Counted from the first letter of the stretch, positions 1 to 7,188 are shown. The stretch is 7,639 bases of DNA from Pseudopedobacter saltans (GCA_003241175.1 QFOI01000162.1:1-7639); one strand, 5' to 3'. Translations and numbers: made by a program. Notes: generated from the letters alone by a model not told the origin.

Positions 1-277
1 TAGATGCGTAGTTAAATGCATTATCATAGCTAGTTGGCGTATAAAAATTATTTGGCGTAACAAATCTGGGTGTAAACTTATAATAAACTTGTACACCATA
101 GTCCTTAGATATAGTATCTATTAGAGAGTCAAGACCTTGTTTGACTCCATCATTGGCCACAGCCAAATAATCTATAAATTCCTCTTGTTTTAGAGTATCA
201 TCTTTGCTACAACTTAGCCAAAAAACCATTGTTGCAGAAAGAATAAGTAGGGTAATCTTGCGAAAGTACATCTTCAT
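1..277 (-). CDS. Lipoprotein, partial (C-terminus off the left edge); possible SusCD-associated zinc metallohydrolase
   Basis: Only the first 92 residues are visible; the gene continues past base 1. The product starts with a lipoprotein signal: a basic start (MKMYFRK), a hydrophobic stretch, and a relaxed lipobox ending in Cys23 (WLSC). The residues after the cysteine are SKDD, which resembles the Bacteroidota lipoprotein export signal, so surface exposure is likely. The mature start contains LDSLIDTISKDYGVQVYYKF followed by an asparagine/tyrosine/proline-rich segment. This resembles the opening of the 'substrate import-associated zinc metallohydrolase lipoprotein' family (Peptidase_Mx1-like), which commonly follows susC-susD, but the diagnostic HExxH motif would lie outside the window. 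It begins 38 nt after the susD-type stop codon with no terminator between, so co-transcription is likely. A second ATG at 271 is an alternative start. The lipoprotein call is firm; the metallohydrolase call is tentative. Confidence 0.75.
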   Translation of the reverse strand, partial: MKMYFRKITLLILSATMVFWLSCSKDDTLKQEEFIDYLAVANDGVKQGLDSLIDTISKDYGVQVYYKFTPRFVTPNNFYTPTSYDNAFNYAS

Positions 278-315
278 ATTTGCAAATTTTAGAATACTTT
301 TATTATAATTATCAT

Positions 316-1758
316 TTACCTAGGATTCAATTGAATGTTAGGGTTTCCTAATCGTTCATTTACCGGTATCTGCAACTGCTTTCTTAGATCATTAGCTTCA
401 AGAACTGCTACAGGATCTAAATATCTTCCCAAAGCATGGGAAACAGATAGCTTAAGTCTCTTTACGTCATACCATCGTAAACCCTCATTTAAAAACTCCT
501 TTCTACGTTCGGACAATGTTATACTCAACAAGCTGTCTCGGGATAATGCTGTTGTCAATGGCGTATAAGGTACATATCTTGTGCTTCGCAATGCATTGAG
601 ATCCAAAACTGCCGAAGCAAGAGTACCACTTCCTCTCAATATAGCTTCTGCTCTATTTAACAATACTTCTTCCATTGTAAAATAAGAAGATCTTACAACA
701 TTGTTACCCGGATTGTTGGGCTGGGTTGCATATTTGGTACAAATCACTTGATTGTCGACAACACTACCTACAGATTGTAATATACTATCACGTCTATCAA
801 TCACTCCACTATTTTTATATAATGCTCTGGTGACATCCGATACGTAAAAACCGCCCGAATAATATCCAGTCGCAGTCACATAACTCATAGATGTTCCATA
901 GCAGGTCAATAAAATACTTGGGTGTGTCCCAGGATCCATGAACATCGTAGCATAATACTCTATAGACGCAGATCTAATTAATGCTAAATCAGAAGTGAGG
1001 TTACGAACTATACGGCCTTTCTCCGCTATAACTTTATCAGCATAGACAACAGCACTATCCCATTGTCCCTTGTATAGTTGCACTCTTTCCATAAATGCAT
1101 AAGCACTAGGTTTTGAAAAATGATATGGATTTGTTGAAACATATGACCCTCCGTTTTCTAAGTCAGCAATCCCTTCACGAACATCCTTTTCAATTTGATC
1201 ATATACAGCCTGTACACTACTTCTCTGGGGCTGCAACCGATCCTCTTTGCTAACCTCTGTTACAATAGAAACCCCAAGATCCGTGCTAGCTGTAGCAGGA
1301 TCATAATGTTTTCCAAATAGGTTGACCAGTATAAAATGACAATAGGCTCTCAACAGCAACGCTTCTCCCATCACAGCGCTCTTGTATTCCTGCGTTCCCC
1401 TATCTGAAGCCATTACGCCTTCTATAACAACATTGGCAGTATATATTTTAGCATAAAATTCAGCGTATGCAGCTTCGGGACCAGTTACGGCATTTAGAAC
1501 ATACTCATCGGAATATAGATACAATGGAAGAAAACGATCATTGTTAATAGCCTGGACAAATCGTGCATAATATTGATAATCGTCTGTCATTATGTCTGTA
1601 AATATGTCGTGCCTAAGGGGATAGCCATCGACTAGTACCTGAGCAAATTGTTCTGTTGTAGTTGGCCTTATCCGATTATTATAGTCTGTATCCAAAAACT
1701 TCTTGCAGCTGGAGAATAAAATCAATCCACATGCCAGTATAGAATATTTCAATTTCAT
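316..1758 (-). CDS. RagB/SusD family nutrient-uptake outer-membrane lipoprotein
   Basis: This 480-residue protein is the surface lipoprotein partner that lids the SusC-type channel and binds its ligand. The start at 1758 was chosen because it gives a lipoprotein signal directly (MKLKYSIL..., lipobox FSSC, lipidated Cys18, then KKFLD, typical of SusD proteins). An in-frame ATG at 1830 would add 24 non-signal residues and overlap the SusC gene by 53 nt. SusD-family signatures are visible: the helical TPR-type segment MGEALLLRAYCHFILVNLFG (130-149), the FTMEEVLLNRAEA motif (360-372), ERRKEFLNEGLRWYDVKRL (417-435), and an ending with NPNIQLNPR. Length is normal for the family. The gene lies 19 nt after the SusC stop codon, so the two are co-transcribed. 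The ligand cannot be predicted. The SusD found with metallopeptidase-type lipoproteins is usually not glycan-specific, but that is inference. Confidence 0.95.
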   Translation of the reverse strand: MKLKYSILACGLILFSSCKKFLDTDYNNRIRPTTTEQFAQVLVDGYPLRHDIFTDIMTDDYQYYARFVQAINNDRFLPLYLYSDEYVLNAVTGPEAAYAEFYAKIYTANVVIEGVMASDRGTQEYKSAVMGEALLLRAYCHFILVNLFGKHYDPATASTDLGVSIVTEVSKEDRLQPQRSSVQAVYDQIEKDVREGIADLENGGSYVSTNPYHFSKPSAYAFMERVQLYKGQWDSAVVYADKVIAEKGRIVRNLTSDLALIRSASIEYYATMFMDPGTHPSILLTCYGTSMSYVTATGYYSGGFYVSDVTRALYKNSGVIDRRDSILQSVGSVVDNQVICTKYATQPNNPGNNVVRSSYFTMEEVLLNRAEAILRGSGTLASAVLDLNALRSTRYVPYTPLTTALSRDSLLSITLSERRKEFLNEGLRWYDVKRLKLSVSHALGRYLDPVAVLEANDLRKQLQIPVNERLGNPNIQLNPR

Positions 1759-1777
1759 TTTTCGCGTTTTTATAGTT

Positions 1778-4700
1778 TTAGAATTGAACCACAAGTCTGA
1801 TGGAATAGCTTCTTGTATTAGGAAGAGCAACCCCAGTCAATAAAGTTTCTGGATCCACGCCTCTAAGACGTTTACTCGCCCAGTAATATATATTGTTGGC
1901 AGACCCCATAATACGCATACTCTTGATGAACTTGGTCCTATTCAGCAATTTACGGTTAACGTCATAGGAAAGCATAATTTCACTCAACCTTAAAACATCC
2001 CCTTTTGTCACCATTGCGGTACTTCGATTATAGGCAAATTCATTTTGTATACCTGCAGTAGATAAATATGCGGCTTGTATACTAGATACCAGGCCTGGAA
2101 TATTGGTAATAGCTTCATCTCCAGAAGTTCTCCATCTAGCATCAAGATCTTCAGAAACTGCCAAGTTATCGGCATAAGTTCTTTTTACTATTGGGCTTCT
2201 AAATACTTTGTTTCCATAACTATAGGTAAAAAATATACGTGCCTCAAATGGACCAAACCCAAATGTGTTAGAGAAAGAACCTGTAGTAGTGGGCTCTCTA
2301 GGCCCCATATAAGACACTAACGAGTCATTAGTATCCGAGTATAAAATACTGTTATCGGTTCTACCAGTATTGCCAATAGCAAATGTCGGCTGACCAAAAG
2401 CATCCAGTCCAGCAAAATTGTAAGCATACAACCCATAAAGAGGCTTACCTATCTTTCCAAAACCATTTGGATTGGTAACATTGGCCAAAAGTGGAGATTG
2501 CGACACTCCTCCTATCATTCTATTTTTTACGTATCCGTATATGATACTTGTACCCCAGCGAAACTTCCCAGAATTAAACCAGTTACTAACATTGAAAGTT
2601 AAATCCACGCCTTTGTTAGACATGGATGCCCAGTTTATTACTTTATTCCTAAAACCCTCCTCAAAAGGCATCGGGCTCGATGCTATAAGATCCTTATTTT
2701 TTCTGGAATAATACTCTGCAACAAGGGAAAATCTACCTAGGAAAGCAAGGTCCATCCCGATATTGGTCACATAGTCTTTTTCCCAAGACAGATTGTACAA
2801 TTCTGGAGAGGTAATGTCTATACCCAATTGGCTATATTCATTATCAAGTTTTATATCATTATAGAACTGCCCATTCAACGTAGGAGAATTCTGATATGCA
2901 TTTCCTCTCAAAGCGTAACTACCTCTAAAAGTCAATCGATCAATTACCTTTTCCAAATTTAAGTTGGCAAAGAACTCTTCTCTATCGACATTCCATGACA
3001 AACCAATATTATAATTTGGCAAAAAGCGAGATCTATTACGCGAACCAAAAACATTACTACCATCAGATCTGGCCGTTAGATCAAGATTGTATCTATTTTT
3101 AAATGTGTACTGTCCATTCACAAAAATACCAATAGCTCTATTTCTTACTTCATTTTCACTATAATACCTTATATCATTTTGCGTAATGTATTGCATGGCC
3201 AAAGGACTTGGAGATATTATTTTTCCTCCATAGTATTGATATCCCCATGCTCTTGTATAGTTGGAATTATAATTACTAGACCTAACTTCCGTACCACCAA
3301 ATAAAGTTATTCTATGTAAGTCATTAAACCTCTTGTTATAGTTTAGTGTAGCTCTCCCGTATAGTTCAGTTCCATCAGATGTGTTTACGTCTTTAATACC
3401 GCCTTGTGGGAGAATCGATTGTGGGATAGCATAAGGATCTGTGGGATCTGTATATAAATATGGATTCGAATTTCTTACAGGATCCGGGTAATCGGCTCTA
3501 TAAGCACCAGCCACATTAGAATATTCTGTCAATATACGATTTCTTCTGGTAACATCGGTTCTTGAAGATAGTAGTACCTCTAATGTCAGTTCATCAGTGA
3601 TCTTGTAAGTTGGACGTACTGTAACACCGACCGTATGTGTGTTTTGTTTGGTAAAATTTTCTTTCAACTCATCCAGAATATTAAATGGTGCATAGTTTCT
3701 CTTGTAATATTTGTACGAACCATCTTCATTGTAAGGTGTCATTGCTCTACTTGTAGTACTGGCATAAATAGATGGATTCAGCTCAAACGCTCTATTTACA
3801 TCGCCATAACTCGTAGAGGAAGTAAACGCACCGGGTGTATTCTGGTCTCTAAAATTAGCAGTAAGGTCAACATCCAACGTAAGACGCTTTGTAAGATTTA
3901 TTATTGATCTTAAATCCACGGTGGAACGTTTTACGCCATATCCAATGGATGCTCCATTGTCATAGGCATAGCTTCCAGAAAGGTAGTACGTTGCTTTGTC
4001 ACTTCCACCTGCTACTGAAAGAGAATGCTCTTGTATCAAATTATTTCTAAACAACACATCGAACCAATCTGTATTGGCCATACTAGCATTGTTCACTTCT
4101 CTGTTAAACTCATCTTTACCAATCAGATTTTGTCCATATCTAGAATAGGCATCAGTAAAAGCTCCTGTTGAAGACGGGTAGTTCGTTATAGACAGATAAC
4201 CATAATCAAACAATTCTTTTGACAAGGCCATTTGCTGTTGCGAGTTCATAACATTAAACTTCTTAATATTGGGTTTCAGACCAATACTAAAAGAAGAACT
4301 CAAGTTAACAGACATGGTACCTTTAGTTCCTTTTTTTGTCGTAATCGAAATAATACCATTTGCCGCACGTGTTCCATATAATGCAGTAGCAGAACCGTCT
4401 TTCAATATGGAAATATCTTCAATGTCATTAGCATTAAGACCCGCAATAACAGAACTAAGCAAACTAGCCGGATCTCCAGAATACAATTGGCTTACAGAAA
4501 CATTAGCTGGTGAACTGATCGGAACACCATTCAATACATATAATGGCTCTTGGTTTGCACTAATGGAACTATTACCATGTATACGAATTTTCGGCGTCGA
4601 ACCAAATGTGCCGGATGGACTAGATACACTTACACCCGCAGCGGCACCTTGTAGCATCTTGGAAACATCCATATACCCGGAGCGGTTAATGATCTCTTTA

Positions 4701-5125
4701 TCCACTGTGCTTACAGATCCTGTAAACCTATTCTTATCTATTTTCTGAAAACCAGTAATTACGACATCCTCAAGGCTAGAAGAGTCTCTTTTTAGTTTCA
4801 CAAACAAAGTCGTATTACCATTAGGATTGATTTCATATCCAGTAATAGTCTGCTCCTTGTAACCAACTCGACTGAAAACAAAACTATACTTACCATCCAA
4901 TTGTAAGTCCTTAAACTGGAATCCTCCGCTACTGTCGGTTGTAGTACGGAGATGTTCCTTTGTCACCCCGGCTGTACTATGTACAACAACTATCACATTC
5001 TCCAGCGGCTCATCTTCAGTACTTGTCACAACTCCGTTGACAGTCGCATTCTGTGCAAGGCTGCATAACGGGAACACAATAATAGCCAGCAAACACAGAA
5101 AATAATTCTTCTTCAATTTTTGCAT
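1778..5125 (-). CDS. SusC/RagA family TonB-linked outer-membrane transporter
   Basis: This 1115-residue protein is a TonB-dependent outer-membrane channel that pairs with the adjacent SusD-type lipoprotein. A signal peptide spans residues 1-25 (cleavage after SLAQ). A CarboxypepD_reg-like beta-sandwich follows at about 28-112 (VNGVVTSTEDEPLENVIVVV ... GGFQFKDL ... VGYKEQTI). The TonB-box/plug region starts around 119 (EDVVITGFQKIDKNRFTGSV) and runs to about 268, with the SusC plug signatures LYVLNGVPI (195-203) and ISILKDGSATALYGTRAANG (238-257). The rest is a beta-barrel ending in a typical terminal aromatic strand (YSIRLVVQF). There is no STN domain between the signal peptide and the carboxypeptidase-like domain, which is notable because a sigma/FecR pair lies directly upstream. 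The ATG at 5125 is the natural start, as it directly precedes the signal peptide. The 5' gap to fecR holds an inverted repeat and no clear terminator. Confidence 0.97.
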   Translation of the reverse strand: MQKLKKNYFLCLLAIIVFPLCSLAQNATVNGVVTSTEDEPLENVIVVVHSTAGVTKEHLRTTTDSSGGFQFKDLQLDGKYSFVFSRVGYKEQTITGYEINPNGNTTLFVKLKRDSSSLEDVVITGFQKIDKNRFTGSVSTVDKEIINRSGYMDVSKMLQGAAAGVSVSSPSGTFGSTPKIRIHGNSSISANQEPLYVLNGVPISSPANVSVSQLYSGDPASLLSSVIAGLNANDIEDISILKDGSATALYGTRAANGIISITTKKGTKGTMSVNLSSSFSIGLKPNIKKFNVMNSQQQMALSKELFDYGYLSITNYPSSTGAFTDAYSRYGQNLIGKDEFNREVNNASMANTDWFDVLFRNNLIQEHSLSVAGGSDKATYYLSGSYAYDNGASIGYGVKRSTVDLRSIINLTKRLTLDVDLTANFRDQNTPGAFTSSTSYGDVNRAFELNPSIYASTTSRAMTPYNEDGSYKYYKRNYAPFNILDELKENFTKQNTHTVGVTVRPTYKITDELTLEVLLSSRTDVTRRNRILTEYSNVAGAYRADYPDPVRNSNPYLYTDPTDPYAIPQSILPQGGIKDVNTSDGTELYGRATLNYNKRFNDLHRITLFGGTEVRSSNYNSNYTRAWGYQYYGGKIISPSPLAMQYITQNDIRYYSENEVRNRAIGIFVNGQYTFKNRYNLDLTARSDGSNVFGSRNRSRFLPNYNIGLSWNVDREEFFANLNLEKVIDRLTFRGSYALRGNAYQNSPTLNGQFYNDIKLDNEYSQLGIDITSPELYNLSWEKDYVTNIGMDLAFLGRFSLVAEYYSRKNKDLIASSPMPFEEGFRNKVINWASMSNKGVDLTFNVSNWFNSGKFRWGTSIIYGYVKNRMIGGVSQSPLLANVTNPNGFGKIGKPLYGLYAYNFAGLDAFGQPTFAIGNTGRTDNSILYSDTNDSLVSYMGPREPTTTGSFSNTFGFGPFEARIFFTYSYGNKVFRSPIVKRTYADNLAVSEDLDARWRTSGDEAITNIPGLVSSIQAAYLSTAGIQNEFAYNRSTAMVTKGDVLRLSEIMLSYDVNRKLLNRTKFIKSMRIMGSANNIYYWASKRLRGVDPETLLTGVALPNTRSYSIRLVVQF

Positions 5126-5149
5126 TGTAAGCGATTAGTTTTATTGAAT

Positions 5150-5190
5150 GATGTTTATTTTAACTAAATACGTTTTATTAAATAAACATC
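5150..5190. repeat. 11-bp perfect inverted repeat upstream of the susC-type gene
   Basis: The left arm GATGTTTATTT (5150-5160) is the exact reverse complement of the right arm AAATAAACATC (5180-5190), with a 19-nt AT-rich spacer. Arm centres are 30 bp apart, close to three helical turns. It lies wholly inside the 87-nt fecR-susC gap, and its near end is 24 nt before the SusC ATG. It could be an operator for a dimeric regulator or a stem in the susC leader RNA. It is not an obvious terminator, because the stem is AT-only apart from two G-C pairs and no T-run follows it. The repeat is seen directly; its role is unknown. Confidence 0.7.
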
Positions 5191-5212
5191 CCTTACTCGT
5201 TTTAAAGTTTTT

Positions 5213-6259
5213 TTAACGATAAAGAGAAAATGTAGTTTCTGATTTTTTAACGAACTGTAGACCGTTCATTCTTGCAATGTTTCTTAATAGTAGTTCCGCG
5301 GACTGCTCTCCCGGCAAATCTCCAATTATATAGATATCAGAAATCTCAGGAGCCGAATATTCAATTTGAATATGGTAAAGTGTTGCTAGTTGTTCCAATA
5401 CAGACTGTAATGGAATATTTTTGAACGCAATGGTAGGCTCAGGTGCGGCTTTTTTAATAGGATTACTTTTGACAATGTTATCACTCACGGTAATATTTTT
5501 CTTAAATCTAGAAGTCAGGAAACTGTTGTCTTTAAAAAAATATTTCAACTGGTAGTTGGGATAAATAAAATATTTTTTCCCATCTTTTTGGTCATTACGC
5601 CATACGACTACCTTTCCTTCAAAAAGTTTAACCAAGACATCTTTGAGGTTTATTTTGACTTTAAAACGGGTACCCAACGCCTTTGTTGCAATATGATTTG
5701 CGATAACAACGAACGGTTTTGTACTATCTTTTTCCACTTGAAAGTCGGCTTCGCCATCCAATTGAATATTGCGTTGAGCGCCCTTGAATTCTTTCCGATA
5801 CTGTATGGTACTGCCTGGATATAGTACTGCAATTGACTTGTCTGGCAATATAAGCTCCTTAGTTTCCTTGGTTGTATTGGTTTGTCTGATTTCTATGATG
5901 GGCTGGTCTGATTGGACAATATAGTTTTTCTCGTCAGGTTGATAAAATAATTGAAACCCCATAAAAAGTAGTCCTATTAGAGACAAAATCCCTGCACTCG
6001 TCAAAAGCAATTTTCGCTTTCTCCTTTTAGAATCAATTCTGTCATGTATCTCTGAAAGGATGTCCAGATGGCCTATTGGCACATCCTTTTCTTGGACTGT
6101 ATTTTCTTCGAATCCATTGTCAAAGTATTCGTCTAGTACGTTTGGGTATTTTTCAAGATAGTTCAAAAGCAATTCCCTTTCCTCTTCAGAACAGGTCCCA
6201 GAGAAAAATCGATAGATTAAAGCATCATCAAATTTGTTGTATAAAGCTTCTTCAATCAT
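5213..6259 (-). CDS. FecR family anti-sigma factor (DUF4974 C-terminal domain)
   Basis: This 348-residue single-pass inner-membrane protein is expected to hold the adjacent ECF sigma factor inactive at the membrane until a periplasmic signal arrives. The cytoplasmic part (about 1-82) has the FecR N-terminal pattern LIYRFFSGTCSEEERELLLNYL. One transmembrane helix lies at about 84-106 (LLLTSAGILSLIGLLFMGF), preceded by a basic cluster SKRRKRK. The periplasmic FecR domain spans about 130-221 (ILPDKSIAVLYPGSTIQY, ...GEADFQVEKDSTKPFVV..., ALGTRFKV...VKLFEGKVVV). A DUF4974 domain follows at about 277-347 (AFKNIPLQSVLEQLATLYHI...IIGDLPGEQSAELLLRNIA). The start ATG overlaps the sigma-factor stop codon as ATGA, which implies translational coupling and matched synthesis of the pair. 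Length and layout are normal for Bacteroidota FecR proteins. The target sigma factor is inferred from adjacency. Confidence 0.95.
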   Translation of the reverse strand: MIEEALYNKFDDALIYRFFSGTCSEEERELLLNYLEKYPNVLDEYFDNGFEENTVQEKDVPIGHLDILSEIHDRIDSKRRKRKLLLTSAGILSLIGLLFMGFQLFYQPDEKNYIVQSDQPIIEIRQTNTTKETKELILPDKSIAVLYPGSTIQYRKEFKGAQRNIQLDGEADFQVEKDSTKPFVVIANHIATKALGTRFKVKINLKDVLVKLFEGKVVVWRNDQKDGKKYFIYPNYQLKYFFKDNSFLTSRFKKNITVSDNIVKSNPIKKAAPEPTIAFKNIPLQSVLEQLATLYHIQIEYSAPEISDIYIIGDLPGEQSAELLLRNIARMNGLQFVKKSETTFSLYR

Positions 6260-6825
6260 TTTTGCAAAAGTACGATAACTGCTGCGATTACATTAAGGGA
6301 ACTCCAGAGTGGCTTGATTTGCTTTAAAGCTTTTGATATGTGGCATTCAACCGTTTTGGTACTAATGTTAAGAATCCCGGAAATCTCTTTGTGAGAAAAT
6401 CCTTTGATTTTACTCAACTCAAATACGCGCTTTCGCACAGGAGGCAGCGTATCCAGTATTTTGTTCAGTCTTCCGAAAGTGTCTTTGTAACTTATATTGT
6501 AAAACAATTGATCTTCAACATCTTTTTGTGGATTCTGCGAGATGATAAAGTTAAGGTCATTTTTCTTACGACACTTGCTCCTAAGCTGGTCAATCAGCAC
6601 CGTTTTGGCTATACGAAAAACTTGGACATTTATGTCTAGCTCGTCTGTAAGATAAGATCGCTTTTCCCATATACGTATAAAGGTCAGCTGCGCCACCTCT
6701 TCTGCAAAATAATCGTTGCCAACCCTTCCTAACACATAGTTTCGGACGGATGGATAATAAGAGTAGAACAACTTGTCAAAAGTGTCTCTGTCTCCTCCTC
6801 TTAAACTCATAATATCAATAGACAT
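6256..6825 (-). CDS. ECF (sigma-70 family) RNA polymerase sigma factor
   Basis: This 189-residue protein has the two-domain ECF layout. Region 2 lies at about 12-84 (DRDTFDKLFYSYYPSVRNYV, AEEVAQLTFIRIWEKR, VFRIAKTVLIDQLR). Region 4 lies at about 117-172, with a helix-turn-helix (KGFSHKEISGILNISTKTVECHISKAL). No anti-sigma or sensor domain is fused to it. The C-terminus carries an unusual hydrophobic tail at 173-189 (LWSSLNVIAAVIVLL). It overlaps fecR by 4 nt and probably directs transcription of the downstream SusCD genes when released from FecR; its true targets are inferred. The start at 6825 is ambiguous: ATG codons at 6825 and 6810 both fit, and a GGG lies too close to the first to be a normal Shine-Dalgarno site. 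That is usual for Bacteroidota, where such sites are often absent. Confidence 0.95.
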   Translation of the reverse strand: MSIDIMSLRGGDRDTFDKLFYSYYPSVRNYVLGRVGNDYFAEEVAQLTFIRIWEKRSYLTDELDINVQVFRIAKTVLIDQLRSKCRKKNDLNFIISQNPQKDVEDQLFYNISYKDTFGRLNKILDTLPPVRKRVFELSKIKGFSHKEISGILNISTKTVECHISKALKQIKPLWSSLNVIAAVIVLLQK

Positions 6826-6934
6826 ACCCTTTGAAGATTGTGATTTATACTAAATTGTCGCGGAAAAAGATTCATTTAGTGTTCTTAAAAAACGATAGAG
6901 TAGTACAATGAAATTTTTCCTTTGCATAATCCTG

Positions 6935-6946
6935 AATGAATTCATT
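6935..6946. repeat. 12-bp perfect palindrome AATGAATTCATT
   Basis: This is a perfect self-complementary 12-mer about 110 bp upstream of the sigma-factor start. The flanking bases (G on both sides) do not extend it. It could bind a dimeric regulator, but AT-rich palindromes of this length also arise by chance, so its role is unproven. Confidence 0.4.
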
Positions 6947-7057
6947 GAGTTTCAAAGCTTAGCTTGAGTTTTCATTTGTTAGTAAACCATTCATCAATTC
7001 GCAGTTCGAATATAAACGATTTTTCAAAAAAGATTATAAAATGTTTGATGTTTTTTA

Positions 7058-7075
7058 AATGCAAACGATTGCATT
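7058..7075. promoter_or_regulatory. Putative LacI/GalR-family operator
   Basis: AATGCAAACGATTGCATT is an 18-bp palindrome with arms AATGCAA/TTGCATT and one mismatched pair beside a central CG. Its 16-bp core fits the published E. coli PurR box pattern ANGCAANCGNTTNCNT at every fixed position, and the central CG with AAN/NTT flanks is the hallmark of LacI-family operators. It lies 233 bp before the sigma-factor start, downstream of the DUF2795 terminator, so it is placed to act on the uptake locus. No LacI-family gene is in the window, so the binding protein is unknown. Confidence 0.5.
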
Positions 7076-7117
7076 AATACATTTTAATTGTCAAAAAAGC
7101 AATTACATCATCATTTC

Positions 7118-7150
7118 ACAAAAAAAGAGCAGCTTAAAACGCTGCTCTTT
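7118..7150 (-). terminator. Intrinsic terminator after the DUF2795 gene
   Basis: The 10-bp perfect stem AAAGAGCAGC (7124-7133) / GCTGCTCTTT (7141-7150) encloses a 7-nt loop. Read on the minus strand it ends in a run of T residues (complement of the A-run at 7120-7126). It lies 38 nt past the DUF2795 stop codon, so it ends the uvrB/DUF2795 transcripts and insulates the sigma-factor locus. Confidence 0.92.
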
Positions 7151-7188
7151 ACATAAGATTTATCTGACAAGATCCATTTTGATGGAAA

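Larger units (their letters stand above)
6826..7117. other. 292-nt non-coding leader of the sigma-fecR-susCD locus
   Basis: I see no supportable gene between the DUF2795 terminator and the sigma-factor start. The stretch is AT-rich and must contain the promoter for the sigma gene, since the terminator blocks read-through. I found no exact TAnnTTTG -7 element on the minus strand; the nearest is TATATTCG (7007-7014), without a properly spaced -33 box. It holds a LacI-type palindrome (7058-7075), three same-orientation AAACGAT copies (6890-6896, 7014-7020, 7063-7069), a 12-bp perfect palindrome (6935-6946), and smaller dyads at 6955-6965 and 6997-7011. Confidence 0.6.

Noticed and set aside
278..287. 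Palindrome ATTTGCAAAT just upstream of the partial lipoprotein
   Set aside because: It is a short 10-bp AT-rich palindrome directly before a start codon within an apparent operon; chance is a sufficient explanation.
1759..1830. Upstream extension of the SusD gene to the ATG at 1830
   Set aside because: It would overlap the SusC gene end and place 24 non-signal residues before a clean lipoprotein signal; the start at 1758 is better.
4269..4748. 159-codon plus-strand open frame inside the SusC gene
   Set aside because: It is fully antisense to the SusC plug-coding region, which has clear family motifs; the protein resembles no family and has no promoter of its own.
5197..5219. Possible terminator at the fecR stop codon (TCGTT...AACGA)
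   Set aside because: The arms are only 5 bp with a 13-nt loop and no following T-run on the minus strand, so it is too weak to call.
5650..5832. 60-codon minus-strand open frame inside fecR
   Set aside because: It is an out-of-frame shadow of the FecR domain-coding region, which is intact across the same bases.
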